The notes: generated by a model not told the origin, from the letters alone. A stretch of 64,000 nt of DNA from Cyanomargarita calcarea GSE-NOS-MK-12-04C (GCA_019359595.1 JAHHGZ010000006.1:62001-126000); one strand, 5' to 3'; numbered from the stretch's first letter, positions 8,685 through 17,167 are shown. Made by a program: numbers and translations.

Positions 8685-10091
8685 ATGGATTTTGCCCAGC
8701 TTGAAATCGCTCCTAAAATAGCTCCAGATATTAACCAAATTCCAGTATCAGAGACAGCACTTTCTACTACCCTCAAATCTAGCCAAACCGTTTCCAAGGA
8801 TGCAATTCGCACTTCATTGTGGGCATCTACTACAGATGCTATATTTGCAACGGTTTTTTCTATTACTACAACCGGAATTTTACTCAGTAATTTCCTCATA
8901 GAATTGGGTGCCAGTCCGGTAGCTTTTGGTATGCTCTCGTCTATCCCAATGTTGGTAAATCTTGTGCAGCCATTGGGTGCATATTTTTCCGAACGGACTA
9001 CGAGTCGCTTCCATTATTCCTTGTGGACTTATGGCCCTTCCCGGTTACTTTGGCTAATTCTATTTTTTGGTATTGTTGGCGCAAGCTGGGGATTTGTTAA
9101 TAATCAACAGTTAATAATATTAACACTCGTAATTGTGCTGAGTAGTCATCTGTCAGGAGGACTCGGAAGCGCATCCTGGCTCAGTTGGCTGGCAATGATA
9201 GTCCCTCGGCAATTGCGGGGAAGGTATTTTGGTATACGTAACAGCATTGCCAGTTTGACTAATTTAATCTCTGTACCTTTGGCGGGTTTAGCTGTATCAA
9301 ATTGGCATGGCGGAACTATCCAAGGCTATGGACTCGTTTTAATAGTAGGAATTTTGTTCGGGTTTCTTAGTCTGGGGTGTCAGTATTTCAAGTTAGATGT
9401 TAACCCAATAGTACAAAACACTTATGTTGGTGTTGGCAACCTTAACCGTAAGGATATTGGGATGCCAGATGTAAAAAATCTCAATCTCACCCCATTTGAA
9501 CAAATTCTTCAGGACTCTAATTTTTTGAGGTTTCTGCTGTATTTCAGCTTCTGGACGTTTGCTGTTAACCTCAGCGCTCCGTTTTTCAATCTCTATATGT
9601 TGGGCACTTTAAATTTAGATATTAGCTGGGTAACTTTATATAGTAGTTTACAAGCGGGAGCGAATCTGCTGACAATGATTCTGTGGGGAAAATTAGCAGA
9701 TAAAATTGGCAATCGTCCCATCTTGATTTCCATTGGAATTCTTGTAGCATTTATCCCGTTGTTGTGGTTGGGAATTGGGAATCATCAGCTTGATTTATGG
9801 CTGTGGTTACCATTGTTACATATATTACTTGGTGGTGCTTGGGCGGCAATTGACTTGTGTAACAACAATTTGCAACTTGGGGTCGCACCGATAAAAAATC
9901 AATCTACTTATTTTGCGATCGCTGCTGCTTTTTCTGGTGCTAGTGGTGCCTTGGGTATAACCATCGGCGGTTTATTGGCACAATTTACCCAATTCGGCGG
10001 TTTACCAGGATTATTCGCCATCTCTTGCGTATTCCGGCTCTTCTCCCTGCTTCCGTTAATTTTTGTTAAAGAAGCGGGAAGGGGGAAGTAA
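8685..10091 (+). CDS. Major facilitator superfamily transporter
   Basis: Membrane protein of 468 residues with about 12 hydrophobic segments after a soluble N-terminus of about 45 residues. The central loop (about 240-275) is soluble. Gly-Lys-Leu-Ala-Asp-Lys-Ile-Gly-Asn-Arg-Pro after the seventh helix matches the MFS loop signature Gly-x3-Asp-x-x-Gly-Arg-Arg. This suggests a proton-coupled exporter or importer, but no residue indicates the substrate. The gene is convergent with accD. Two families of tandem heptamers lie between their 3' ends. Confidence 0.8.
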   Translation: MDFAQLEIAPKIAPDINQIPVSETALSTTLKSSQTVSKDAIRTSLWASTTDAIFATVFSITTTGILLSNFLIELGASPVAFGMLSSIPMLVNLVQPLGAYFSERTTSRFHYSLWTYGPSRLLWLILFFGIVGASWGFVNNQQLIILTLVIVLSSHLSGGLGSASWLSWLAMIVPRQLRGRYFGIRNSIASLTNLISVPLAGLAVSNWHGGTIQGYGLVLIVGILFGFLSLGCQYFKLDVNPIVQNTYVGVGNLNRKDIGMPDVKNLNLTPFEQILQDSNFLRFLLYFSFWTFAVNLSAPFFNLYMLGTLNLDISWVTLYSSLQAGANLLTMILWGKLADKIGNRPILISIGILVAFIPLLWLGIGNHQLDLWLWLPLLHILLGGAWAAIDLCNNNLQLGVAPIKNQSTYFAIAAAFSGASGALGITIGGLLAQFTQFGGLPGLFAISCVFRLFSLLPLIFVKEAGRGK

Positions 10092-10097
10092 AAGTTA

Positions 10098-10293
10098 AGA
10101 GTTAGGAGTTAGGAGTTAGGAGTTAGGAGTTATGAGTTAAAATAGGGCACTCCAAGAAATAAATTATTCCCTAGAAGAGTTGTGCAAGAGGCTAAACCTA
10201 CTCCAAACTCCAAACTCCAAACTCCAAACTCCAAACTCCAAACTCCAAACTCCAAACTCCTAATTCCTAACTCCTAACTCCTAACTCCTAACT
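10098..10293. repeat. Two opposed heptamer tracts between convergent genes
   Basis: After the MFS stop come about five GAGTTAG-type heptamers (10104-10140). At 10199-10262 there are about eight ACTCCAA-type heptamers, then about four CTAACTC-type ones to 10293, a few bases from the accD stop. The first and last tracts are complementary (GTTAGGAG with CTCCTAAC), so transcripts from either side can fold into a long hairpin. This could act as a bidirectional terminator. The units belong to the STRR class. Confidence 0.8.
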
Positions 10294-10295
10294 TT

Positions 10296-11249
10296 TTATT
10301 CAACGACGGTAGAAGTCAAAGCTCTTGTCTCCCACAAAACCATTGGATGTGTTGCTGGTGTTGAGGGCTGGTGTAAGGCAATTAGCTGAGATAGAACTTG
10401 CTTTAATTGGGTACGGGATACAATATCATCGACAAAGCCGTGTTTGAGCAAGTCTTCGGCTGATTGAAAATCGTCTGGTAGTTTTTCTCGCAGGGTTTGC
10501 TCAATTACTCGTCTACCAGCAAAACCAATGGTTGCTTTTGGTTCTGCTAAGATGATATCGCCTAACATTGCAAAACTTGCTGTAACTCCACCTGTGGTGG
10601 GGTTAGTTAAAACAGGAATGTATAATAATTTGGCTTCCCGATGAAGTTGTAGGGCTGCTGATATTTTTGCCATCTGCATTAAGGAAAGCATACCTTCTTG
10701 CATCCGCGCCCCACCACTGGTACAAATGATAACTACAGGGTAGCGTTGTTGAGTGGCTTGTTCAATTAAGCGCGTAAGTTTTTCGCCAACGACAGAACCC
10801 ATGCTAGCGCCGATAAACCGGAAGTCCATAACGCCAAGAGCTAATTGTAAGCCATTAATTTGACCCATACCAGTTTTCACAGCGTCTGCCAATCCAGTCT
10901 TTTCCTGCATTTCCTTCAAACGATCGCTATATGGTTTGCGATCGCGAAATTGCAGTGGATCGCTTGGACGCAAATGCTCATCCATTGCTTTCCAAGTATT
11001 TCCATCTATCAATTGGCGAATGCGTTCATCACTATCAACTCGATTATGATGACCGCATTCTGTGCAAACCATCTGATTTGCTTTTAAGTCTTTGGTATAT
11101 GCCAAAACTCCGCACTTAGGACACTTATGCCAAAGTCCATCAGCAATTTCACGTTCTTGGCTTCCTTGAGTAGTTGGACTTTCTTTGCGTCGATTTGCAA
11201 ACCAATCTAACAGAGACTTTAAACCGCGTGATTCATCGTTGTTCGCCAT
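10296..11249 (-). CDS. accD: Acetyl-CoA carboxylase carboxyltransferase subunit beta
   Basis: Transfers the carboxyl group from carboxybiotin to acetyl-CoA together with AccA, giving malonyl-CoA for fatty-acid synthesis in the cytoplasm. At 317 residues it has normal bacterial length. The N-terminal four-cysteine zinc ribbon is complete (Cys43, Cys46, Cys62, Cys65). The crotonase-fold part shows [11 protein letters not shown] and [10 protein letters not shown], plus Thr-Thr-Gly-Gly-Val-Thr-Ala-Ser. It starts Met-Ala-Asn-Asn with no strong ribosome-binding site. It is a single gene here. Confidence 0.97.
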   Translation of the reverse strand: MANNDESRGLKSLLDWFANRRKESPTTQGSQEREIADGLWHKCPKCGVLAYTKDLKANQMVCTECGHHNRVDSDERIRQLIDGNTWKAMDEHLRPSDPLQFRDRKPYSDRLKEMQEKTGLADAVKTGMGQINGLQLALGVMDFRFIGASMGSVVGEKLTRLIEQATQQRYPVVIICTSGGARMQEGMLSLMQMAKISAALQLHREAKLLYIPVLTNPTTGGVTASFAMLGDIILAEPKATIGFAGRRVIEQTLREKLPDDFQSAEDLLKHGFVDDIVSRTQLKQVLSQLIALHQPSTPATHPMVLWETRALTSTVVE

Positions 11250-11658
11250 TTTATATCTTATTTAAGTGTGTAGTATGTCGAAAACAGGTCAAGCCGCTTT
11301 GTAGAGTCTAATGTCATTTGTCATTCAACTAGACCAAAGAGGAGTCCCACACCATAATCTCTAATTTGGTGTCGAGAAAAATGCCAGGTTTGATTTGTTG
11401 CGTCCTGCTTTTCAAATTCACACTGCGTGGGAAGAGAGAGGAGGATAATGACAAATCAAACGAAATTTCAGACCATAGAGACGTGACACCAAGTGCTACA
11501 AGTGAAGAAACCCGCCCAACGCACAAAGCTTATAAATCGCCGTTTCTACAACAATCAGAATTCGTAGAGGCGGCACTGGCTGGCTTTGCTTACCCGTCTT
11601 TTGCCTATCCCTTGCAGTATTGTCATTCATCCTACCCTTACGGGTGTCCATATTCTTA

Positions 11659-11829
11659 CTAATAGCGAATGACTAAAGGCAAATAACTTTTGAGTAGTTC
11701 ATCAAATTCCCCTTCTAAGCAATCAAGACTTTCCAAATTCATCTTTTGTGCCAGCTTAACCAAATACATATACCAATTCAAGCCTATAACTCGTCTTCCA
11801 AAGGACTTAAAAACAATAATCCAGTCCAT
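11659..11829 (-). pseudogene. Possible decayed gene, 3' part
   Basis: A 56-codon frame from an ATG at 11827-11829. It can be read upstream for another 23 codons without an ATG before a stop. The composition is protein-like: Phe-Gly-Arg-Arg-Val-Ile-Gly-Leu-Asn-Trp-Tyr, then an acidic Leu-Glu-Gly-Glu-Phe-Asp-Glu-Leu-Leu helix, ending Val-Ile-Arg-Tyr. No ribosome-binding site is visible and I do not recognise the family. It could be the tail of a degraded gene or chance. Confidence 0.25.
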
Positions 11830-12314
11830 TTGTCTTGCGAACGCCAGAATTGCTAGTGTACTAGTACTCCCACCACATTAATTTTGAGAGTAAAGACAAC
11901 AGAACTAAATCCACGCCACATGCTACAAGTCGGCAGAGCCAAGAAACGCAGTGGCTCCCCAATACTGGGGGACTTTAGATTTTCTTCTAGAACAGAATTG
12001 CGAAAAGGGGGGAAAATCTTACCAGACAGAGCCTGCCACCCATCAAAGTTTTTGTGACAGAGTACTAAGTACTAGACCCAAAATAAGACTTTACCCCCAA
12101 ATCAATAATTTTGGTTGGTACCCCATGAGCATTAATTATTTGCTCCATTAGTTTTGCATGAGCGCGGATGCTTGTAATGAAGAGAGTTATCAAACAGTCA
12201 GAAGTAGATATTAACAGAACCTTTAATATCGATGGCGTAATGGAGATTACAGTCATTAATTGATTGTTAGTAGTTAATGGTTAGTTGTTGGGGACGCAAG
12301 GAAGGGTAAGAATT

Positions 12315-12398
12315 GAAGAAGGAAGAAGGAATTCGTAGGAGGTTTATAACTCTGATGAGGTCGGGGTATTAAACCCCCACAAAGAAGCGGATAGATAA
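12315..12398 (+). repeat. Composite repeat copy D (internally deleted)
   Basis: Two GGAAGAA units, then ATTCGTAGGAGGTTTATA, a shortened core GAGGTCGGGGTATTAAACC and an AAAGAAGCGGATAGATAA tail. The Trp-Ile-Gln and Pro-Asn-Ser part is deleted, leaving the AGGAGG and the GGGTATTAA end. Confidence 0.75.
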
Positions 12399-12432
12399 TC
12401 TTTTTTGCCTGCTCTCCCACTCTCGCACTCCC

Positions 12433-13254
12433 TCAACTTGCCCCAAAAAATAGCTGTAGGTAGAGAGACAAAATGGCCTCACCACCAAATAAAGCGATCG
12501 CCGATCCAATCGCTAGAAAGGGGCCGAAGGGCATTTTTTGTCCCCATTTATTCTGCGATAACATCATTACACCCACTCCTACTAATGCTCCCACGGCACA
12601 GGCAAGAAAACCAGCGAGTAACAAATACTTCCAACCCAACCAAGCGCCCATCATTGCCGCTAGTTTGGCGTCACCTGCACCCATTGCCGTTTTACCAAAG
12701 GCTATCGAACCAATGAAAGCGATCGCATCAAATAACCATAATCCCAATACTGCTGCGGCGATCGCCAAAAATAAGTTATTTGCGACACCCGCCGAATTTC
12801 CCGTTTCCAACCAAGCCAGTATCACTTGAAACGACAAGCCTAGTATTAACCCTGACTGAGTTAAGGAGTTGGGTAAGGTCATCGTATCCAAATCGATCAG
12901 CGATAGTGCTAGCAACCAACTACAAAAAGCCCAGTAACCTACAGTCAAGGGCGAAAATTTAAATATCCAAAAAACTAGTAAAAATAATATTCCCGTTACT
13001 GCTTCTACCACAGGGTAACGGCGAGAAATTTTGGTTTTACAATAACGACAACGCCCCTTTAACCACAGCCAACCCAGCACTGGTACGTTATCGTAAGCTT
13101 TCAGTTGGTTTAAGCAACGGGGACAGTGCGAAGGAGGAAACAGCACCGACAACCCAGCAGGTAGCCGATAAACTACAACATTGATAAAGCTGCCAATAGA
13201 TGCACCGAAGGCGAAGACAATTACACTCGCCGGCACGACTATCAATATGTCCAT
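12433..13254 (-). CDS. pilD: Prepilin peptidase / N-methyltransferase
   Basis: Membrane aspartic protease that cleaves and N-methylates type IV pilin precursors, needed for pili, motility and competence. From ATG 13252-13254 it has 273 residues. A hydrophobic N-terminus is followed by a cytoplasmic domain with two Cys pairs (Cys44/47, Cys69/72). Catalytic aspartates are at Asp121 or Asp123 (Leu-Ile-Asp-Leu-Asp) and Asp195 in Met-Gly-Ala-Gly-Asp-Ala-Lys, the GxGD motif. The frame opens 15 codons further upstream, but the ATG fits the family start (Met-Asp-Ile-Leu). No pilin genes are adjacent. Confidence 0.93.
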   Translation of the reverse strand: MDILIVVPASVIVFAFGASIGSFINVVVYRLPAGLSVLFPPSHCPRCLNQLKAYDNVPVLGWLWLKGRCRYCKTKISRRYPVVEAVTGILFLLVFWIFKFSPLTVGYWAFCSWLLALSLIDLDTMTLPNSLTQSGLILGLSFQVILAWLETGNSAGVANNLFLAIAAAVLGLWLFDAIAFIGSIAFGKTAMGAGDAKLAAMMGAWLGWKYLLLAGFLACAVGALVGVGVMMLSQNKWGQKMPFGPFLAIGSAIALFGGEAILSLYLQLFFGAS

Positions 13255-13330
13255 TTTGTTAGTTGTTAATTGATGTTTGTAAAAAAAACTACTAACCAAT
13301 AACTACTATCCACTAACAAATGACAAATGA

Positions 13331-13591
13331 CTAGTACATATAGGATTCAATCTGGCTTAATGGAACGAAACATTCTTGCGGTAACAAAGCTGGTTGCGGG
13401 ATAAAAATTACCTTGCCCCGGTGATTTACGCGGTTAATTGCGACTCCTGTCGCTTGCCCAACGATTTCCGGATGTACCTCACAGTAAGTGTAGTAAATCT
13501 GTCCAGCGGCTCTGATGATTCCGGGATCGATCAGCGGTGGCTGATTTTTCGGGATCGTATAATTAGCCTGTCCTTGTCGTAAAGCGTACAC
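13331..13591 (-). CDS. Conserved-looking hypothetical protein
   Basis: An 86-residue protein from a GTG start. It has no signal peptide or membrane segment. It contains Asn-Gln-Pro-Pro-Leu-Ile-Asp-Pro-Gly-Ile-Ile-Arg-Ala-Ala-Gly and a Tyr-Tyr-Thr-Tyr-Cys-Glu-Val-His-Pro-Glu segment, then Pro-Gln-Pro-Ala-Leu-Leu-Pro. It lies 76 bases upstream of pilD on the same strand. I do not recognise the family. The codon use looks native, which is the main reason to accept it. Confidence 0.5.
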   Translation of the reverse strand: MYALRQGQANYTIPKNQPPLIDPGIIRAAGQIYYTYCEVHPEIVGQATGVAINRVNHRGKVIFIPQPALLPQECFVPLSQIESYMY

Positions 13592-13660
13592 TGATTACTT
13601 AAGTTTTGTTACTAGGTTTGCTTTTAGTTTATCTGAAATATGGCAAATCGCGAGGATGAA

Positions 13661-13780
13661 ATTATCCTCCTTGTTCTTTTTAATACCCCGTGATGTTCGG
13701 GGTCACCCGTTTTGAGTTGGGGTTCTGTATCCACATATATAAACCTCCTTCCTTCTTCCTTCTTCCTTCTTCCTTCATTC
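13661..13780 (-). repeat. Composite repeat copy E (most complete small frame)
   Basis: It begins at the leuB stop codon. About four GGAAGAA units lead into GGAGGTTTATATATG. From the ATG at 13734-13736 there are 18 codons (Met-Trp-Ile-Gln-Asn-Pro-Asn-Ser-Lys-Arg-Val-Thr-Pro-Asn-Ile-Thr-Gly-Tyr) ending in TAA at 13680-13682. GGAGG is spaced seven bases before the ATG. A GACCCCG/CGGGGT hairpin lies near the end. Confidence 0.85.
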
Positions 13781-14867
13781 AAGCACCTTCTAGAGTTTTA
13801 ATTAAAGCCTCGCCCATTGCGCGGCAACCCAAAAGATTCATTCCCGGAGACATTATATCCCCTGTACGCAACCCATTCTGTAAAACTTGCAACACAGAAG
13901 ACTCGATATGGTCTGCAGCGGTTGCTTCATTTAAGCCGTAGCGTAGCATCATTGCGGCACTGAGAACCTGTGCTAAGGGGTTAGCTTTATCTTGTCCTGC
14001 GATATCTGGGGCGGAACCGTGGACGGGTTCAAAGACTCCAGGCCCAGAAGCGCCTAAACTAGCAGATGGTAACATACCGATACTACCGGTGAGCATGGCA
14101 GCGGCATCTGAGAGGATATCGCCGAATAAATTACCTGTGACGATGGTGTCGAACTGCTTGGGATATCGTAACAACTGCATAGCGGCATTATCTACATACA
14201 AATGAGATAGTTCCACGTCAGGATATTCTTTTGCAAGTTTGGTCATGCGATCGCGCCACAATTGAGATACTTCTAAAACATTGGATTTATCCACAGAACA
14301 AAGTTTTTTACCGCGTTTGCGTGCTGCTTCAAATGCAACTCTTCCAATACGTTCAATTTCTGATTCGGTGTAGGCCATCGTATTTACACCGCGTTTTTCA
14401 CCAGTTTCGGTGGCAAAAATTCCCCTGGGTTGTCCAAAATAAATCCCGCCGGTGAGTTCCCGTACTACCAGAATATCGACACCTTCCACAACTTCTTTTT
14501 TCAAAGTTGAAGCGTCAATTAATTGGGGCAAAATCTTTGCAGGACGTAAATTAGCAAATAGTCCTAAACCCGCACGCAGCCCGAGTAAACCCGCTTCTGG
14601 GCGTAAATTAGAAGGTAGAGAATCCCACTTATAACCGCCAATCGCTGCGAGTAATATAGAATCGCTGTTGCGACAGATATCTAGGGTAGAGCAAGGTAGG
14701 GGTTCCCCTGTAGCGTCGATCGCCGCACCACCAATTAAGGCTTCCTTCCATTCAAACTGAATATCAAACTTTTTGCCTACGACTTTTAGCACCTCTACCG
14801 CCACTGTCATAATCTCGGGTCCAATGCCATCGCCTGGTAGAAGGGTGATGCGGTAGTTATGGGTCAT
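13779..14867 (-). CDS. leuB: 3-isopropylmalate dehydrogenase
   Basis: NAD-dependent oxidative decarboxylation of 3-isopropylmalate in leucine synthesis. From ATG 14865-14867 it has 362 residues, the normal family length; 18 upstream in-frame codons are excluded because the protein core starts Met-Thr-His-Asn-Tyr-Arg-Ile-Thr and AAGAG precedes this ATG. Visible motifs are Leu-Pro-Gly-Asp-Gly-Ile-Gly-Pro-Glu, [10 protein letters not shown], Asn-Leu-Phe-Gly-Asp-Ile-Leu-Ser-Asp and the NAD-binding Val-His-Gly-Ser-Ala-Pro-Asp-Ile. It is a single gene, with no other leu genes nearby. Confidence 0.97.
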   Translation of the reverse strand: MTHNYRITLLPGDGIGPEIMTVAVEVLKVVGKKFDIQFEWKEALIGGAAIDATGEPLPCSTLDICRNSDSILLAAIGGYKWDSLPSNLRPEAGLLGLRAGLGLFANLRPAKILPQLIDASTLKKEVVEGVDILVVRELTGGIYFGQPRGIFATETGEKRGVNTMAYTESEIERIGRVAFEAARKRGKKLCSVDKSNVLEVSQLWRDRMTKLAKEYPDVELSHLYVDNAAMQLLRYPKQFDTIVTGNLFGDILSDAAAMLTGSIGMLPSASLGASGPGVFEPVHGSAPDIAGQDKANPLAQVLSAAMMLRYGLNEATAADHIESSVLQVLQNGLRTGDIMSPGMNLLGCRAMGEALIKTLEGA

Positions 14868-15187
14868 AGCACTCTTGGGATGATTAAAAGTTTGAACTGA
14901 TTCAAACATCATACCCAGCAAGATGCACCAATTGAAATGACCAGAACATAACCTAGTTACAATTCATGTGGATTGCCTCCCTGCCAGTATTGTAACTTCT
15001 TGTATTACAGTGAATTCACCGGACATCATATCAGTTCAGTCAGGTAAACTCATGGTGGCTCCAGATCCTCATTGACCCTATTAAACCTGCTAAAAGCGCT
15101 CTTTTTTATGATGCATAATTGGCCTCAAACGGCTGAAACCTATATATAGCCGTATTTTACAGTCATTTAGTCTAAAAAACATAAGGC
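14868..15187. other. Non-coding stretch upstream of leuB and the hicAB pair
   Basis: About 320 bases between divergent leuB and hicA. No gene, repeat or riboswitch fold is evident. It presumably carries the leuB promoter. Confidence 0.4.
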
Positions 15188-15217
15188 TTGACATAGTATT
15201 GATATTGATACTATTAT
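15188..15217 (+). promoter_or_regulatory. hicAB promoter with embedded palindromic operator
   Basis: TTGACA (15188-15193) and TATTAT (15212-15217) are spaced by 18 bases. Between them lies the imperfect palindrome TAGTAT-N2-ATAT-N2-ATACTA (15194-15213; 16 of 20 positions symmetric). An operator overlapping the promoter is expected for a pair whose HicB antitoxin has a DNA-binding domain and represses its own operon. Transcription would start about four bases before the ATG, implying an almost leaderless mRNA. Confidence 0.6.
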
Positions 15218-15227
15218 TAATTTGGAT

Positions 15228-15440
15228 ATGGCACAAATAGAAAAACTCCTTGCTCAGTTAAAGAACAATCAGAAGGATGTAAACTTTACCGATTTAGTGA
15301 AGGTTTGCAGTTATTATTTTGGAGAACCCAGACAGCAAGGAACAAGCCATTGTGTCTATAAAACCCCTTGGGCTGGAAATCCACGTGTCAACATTCAAGA
15401 TAAGAATGGAAAAGCAAAGGTTTATCAAGTTAGGGAATGA
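15228..15440 (+). CDS. hicA: HicA-family toxin (mRNA interferase)
   Basis: Small double-stranded-RNA-binding-fold toxin of 70 residues that would cleave mRNAs when not bound by HicB. The key Gly-Thr-Ser-His (catalytic His41) sits in the usual position, followed by a beta-strand rich end (Arg-Val-Asn-Ile-Gln...Val-Tyr-Gln-Val). I start at ATG 15228; a TTG two codons earlier is possible. No ribosome-binding site is seen, consistent with near-leaderless transcription. The antitoxin gene begins three bases after the stop. Confidence 0.8.
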   Translation: MAQIEKLLAQLKNNQKDVNFTDLVKVCSYYFGEPRQQGTSHCVYKTPWAGNPRVNIQDKNGKAKVYQVRE

Positions 15441-15443
15441 AAG

Positions 15444-15770
15444 ATGGTTAACTTCGACCACTATACCTATAAACTTACTTGGTCAAGCGAGGATAAAGAA
15501 TTTGTAGGACTGTGTGCTGAATTTCCTAGTCTGTCTTATCTCCATGAAAATCGTTCTACAGCACTCGAAGGTATTACAGACTTGGTAAAAGATGTAGTAG
15601 CTGATATGGAAGCGAATGATGAGAAGATTCCGGAGCCTATTGCAGAAAAAAACTATAGTGGTAAATTTCAAGTTCGTATTCCTCCAGAGCATCATCGTAG
15701 ACTAGCTATAGAAGCAGCAGAGCAAAATGTTAGCTTAAATCGCTATGTAAGCCTTAAACTTGCGTGTTAA
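15444..15770 (+). CDS. hicB: HicB-family antitoxin with ribbon-helix-helix domain
   Basis: A 108-residue antitoxin. The N-terminal HicB domain (about 1-60) has the Glu-Phe-Val-Gly-Leu-Cys-Ala-Glu-Phe-Pro-Ser-Leu-Ser motif. The C-terminal part (about 73-108) is a ribbon-helix-helix DNA-binding domain (Lys-Phe-Gln-Val-Arg-Ile-Pro-Pro-Glu-His-His...Ser-Leu-Asn-Arg-Tyr-Val). It should neutralise HicA and repress the operon through the upstream palindrome. It is three bases downstream of hicA. A terminator hairpin follows at 15903. Confidence 0.88.
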   Translation: MVNFDHYTYKLTWSSEDKEFVGLCAEFPSLSYLHENRSTALEGITDLVKDVVADMEANDEKIPEPIAEKNYSGKFQVRIPPEHHRRLAIEAAEQNVSLNRYVSLKLAC

Positions 15771-15902
15771 AGTTTCCCGTTATAACCCAATCGTTAGGAA
15801 AACTAATTGATTGGAAACATAGCATCTATTGCGGTGTGCAACACAAAACTTACTCAAAACGCTTATAGTTCAAGAACTAAAGTATTTGATTATCTTAAAA
15901 CG

Positions 15903-15941
15903 AAAAACCCCGCCCAAGCAATAAAGCCTGAGCGGGGTTTT
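15903..15941. terminator. Rho-independent terminator, probably bidirectional
   Basis: AAAACCCCGC pairs with GCGGGGTTTT around a loop of about 14 bases; the A-run and T-run make it usable from both strands. It closes hicAB from the left and the integrase remnant from the right. Confidence 0.8.
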
Positions 15942-15944
15942 ATC

Positions 15945-16208
15945 TTAACAGTAAGTGTCTGTTTGTAGATGTAATGCGCATTGGGATGCGATCGCGTAGC
16001 GGTTCCCCTTGGGAACATCGCATTTCCCTTTTGAAGCGAAAGTTAAAGCAATCATCATGACTTGCTTCCTGTAAAATGGTGTATCGTCCAACCCCGTGTA
16101 AAAGTGGTACTGTTTCCCGTTTGCGATGTTACCAGGTAGCCGAATGCGTAATTTACCGTTAATCGTGTGAACGGTAACACTCCCTTGTTTTGCAGTAGTT
16201 GTTTTCAC
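15945..16208 (-). pseudogene. Truncated tyrosine-recombinase (integrase) N-terminal fragment
   Basis: An 87-codon frame from a GTG. Residues about 8-45 (Gly-Ser-Val-Thr-Val-His...Gly-Lys-Leu-Arg-Ile-Arg-Leu-Pro...Tyr-His-Phe-Tyr-Thr-Gly-Leu-Asp-Asp-Thr) resemble the N-terminal arm-binding domain of cyanobacterial site-specific integrases of the XisA/XisC kind. The catalytic domain is missing. The last 25 codons derive from a common palindromic repeat (GATGCGAT...ATCGCATT around 15984-16023). This is probably the relic of an integrated element; adjacency to a toxin-antitoxin pair fits that. The family assignment is by recall of pattern only. Confidence 0.5.
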
Positions 16209-16303
16209 AGAACATCAAAATGAACTTCAAAACGTCGTTATTGGGGTTTGAAATGGAAAAAATGTGTATAAAAAACCTTTGAAATTGAGATATAGTAAGG
16301 CTT

Positions 16304-17167
16304 ATGGCGATTTGGGAACTCGATTTTTACTCACGTCCGATTTTGGACGAAAATCAAAAGAAAGTTTGGGAAGTTCTGGTGTGCGAAACTCCTTTGGATA
16401 CGCGCACAAAAACAGATGCTTTGTTTCGCTATACTCAATATTGCCCCAGCACCCAGGTAAATTCGGGTTGGTTGCGGACGGCGTTGCAAGAGGCTGTTAA
16501 TCAGGCAGGAGAAGCACCGATAAAAATCCGCTTTTTTCGCCGCCAAATGAATAATATGATTACCAAAGCCTGCCAGGATTTGGGTATTCCAGCACAACCT
16601 AGTCGTCGGACATTGATTCTCACTCAATGGCTACTTTCTCGGATGCAAGAGGTGTATCCCAAAGAACCGGGCTATCAAGAAGGAACTAATCCTTCGGTTC
16701 GTCTGGATGCGCCTTTACCTCAGCGTTTACCAGATGCTTTGGAAGGTCAACAGTGGGCTTTTGTTACTTTGAATGGTGCGGATTTTGCGGATATGCCAGA
16801 GTGGGAAGTTGGCTTTGGCGAGGGTTTTCCTTTGTCTATGGCGCAAGTTAATCCTGAGACTCGCATTCCTGGGGTTTTGATTTTCTCACCTAGAGCTTTG
16901 CCTCTAGCCGGTTGGATGTCTGGTTTGGAGTTGGCTTATCTGAAGTTTGACGACAACCCACAAGGAGCCAGAATGCTTTTAGAAACTGGTGCTACTGAAA
17001 GCTGGATTTTGGATAATATCAAAAGTCCCCAAATAAACGCAGAAGCTAAAGGTTTTGAATCCGCGAAGCAAAAAGCCAATGGGGTACATTTTATTGGAGT
17101 CCAGTCCGATCCCCAATCTCAATCTTTTGCTGGATTTTGGCTGTTATGCGAGGTCAATCTGCCCTAA
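16304..17167 (+). CDS. Tab2/Atab2-like RNA-binding protein (DUF1092)
   Basis: A 287-residue protein beginning Met-Ala-Ile-Trp-Glu-Leu-Asp-Phe-Tyr-Ser-Arg-Pro, the hallmark of the Tab2/Atab2 family. Later conserved parts are Phe-Phe-Arg-Arg-Gln-Met, Pro-Ser-Arg-Arg-Thr, Gly-Val-Leu-Ile-Phe-Ser-Pro-Arg-Ala-Leu-Pro-Leu-Ala-Gly-Trp-Met-Ser-Gly and a Trp-Leu-Leu-Cys-Glu C-terminus. In algae and plants the family binds psaB (and psbA) leader RNA and is needed for photosystem I translation. The cyanobacterial role is less clear. It is soluble, with no signal peptide. Heptamer repeats fill the 90 bases to the next gene. Confidence 0.85.
   Translation: MAIWELDFYSRPILDENQKKVWEVLVCETPLDTRTKTDALFRYTQYCPSTQVNSGWLRTALQEAVNQAGEAPIKIRFFRRQMNNMITKACQDLGIPAQPSRRTLILTQWLLSRMQEVYPKEPGYQEGTNPSVRLDAPLPQRLPDALEGQQWAFVTLNGADFADMPEWEVGFGEGFPLSMAQVNPETRIPGVLIFSPRALPLAGWMSGLELAYLKFDDNPQGARMLLETGATESWILDNIKSPQINAEAKGFESAKQKANGVHFIGVQSDPQSQSFAGFWLLCEVNLP

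Larger units (their letters stand above)
11250..12432. other. Eroded intergenic stretch of 1.2 kb
   Basis: No intact gene of recognisable family. It contains a short minus-strand frame with protein-like composition (11659-11829), a 12-codon frame with a good ribosome-binding site (11448-11486), a small hairpin around 11956-11972 (CCCC...GGGG), and composite repeat copy D next to the prepilin peptidase end. Several short open frames look like remnants of decayed genes. Confidence 0.5.

Noticed and set aside
11448-11486. 12-codon frame with an excellent GGAGG ribosome-binding site
   Set aside because: Too short to judge and no downstream gene; may be the start of a decayed gene.
11366-11662. 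98-codon plus-strand frame in the 11-12 kb gap
   Set aside because: No family features, low-complexity Ser/Tyr/Pro end, no ribosome-binding site, and it overlaps other equally poor frames.
13690-13941. 83-codon plus-strand frame across composite repeat E
   Set aside because: It is the complement of the repeat and of leuB; no independent support.
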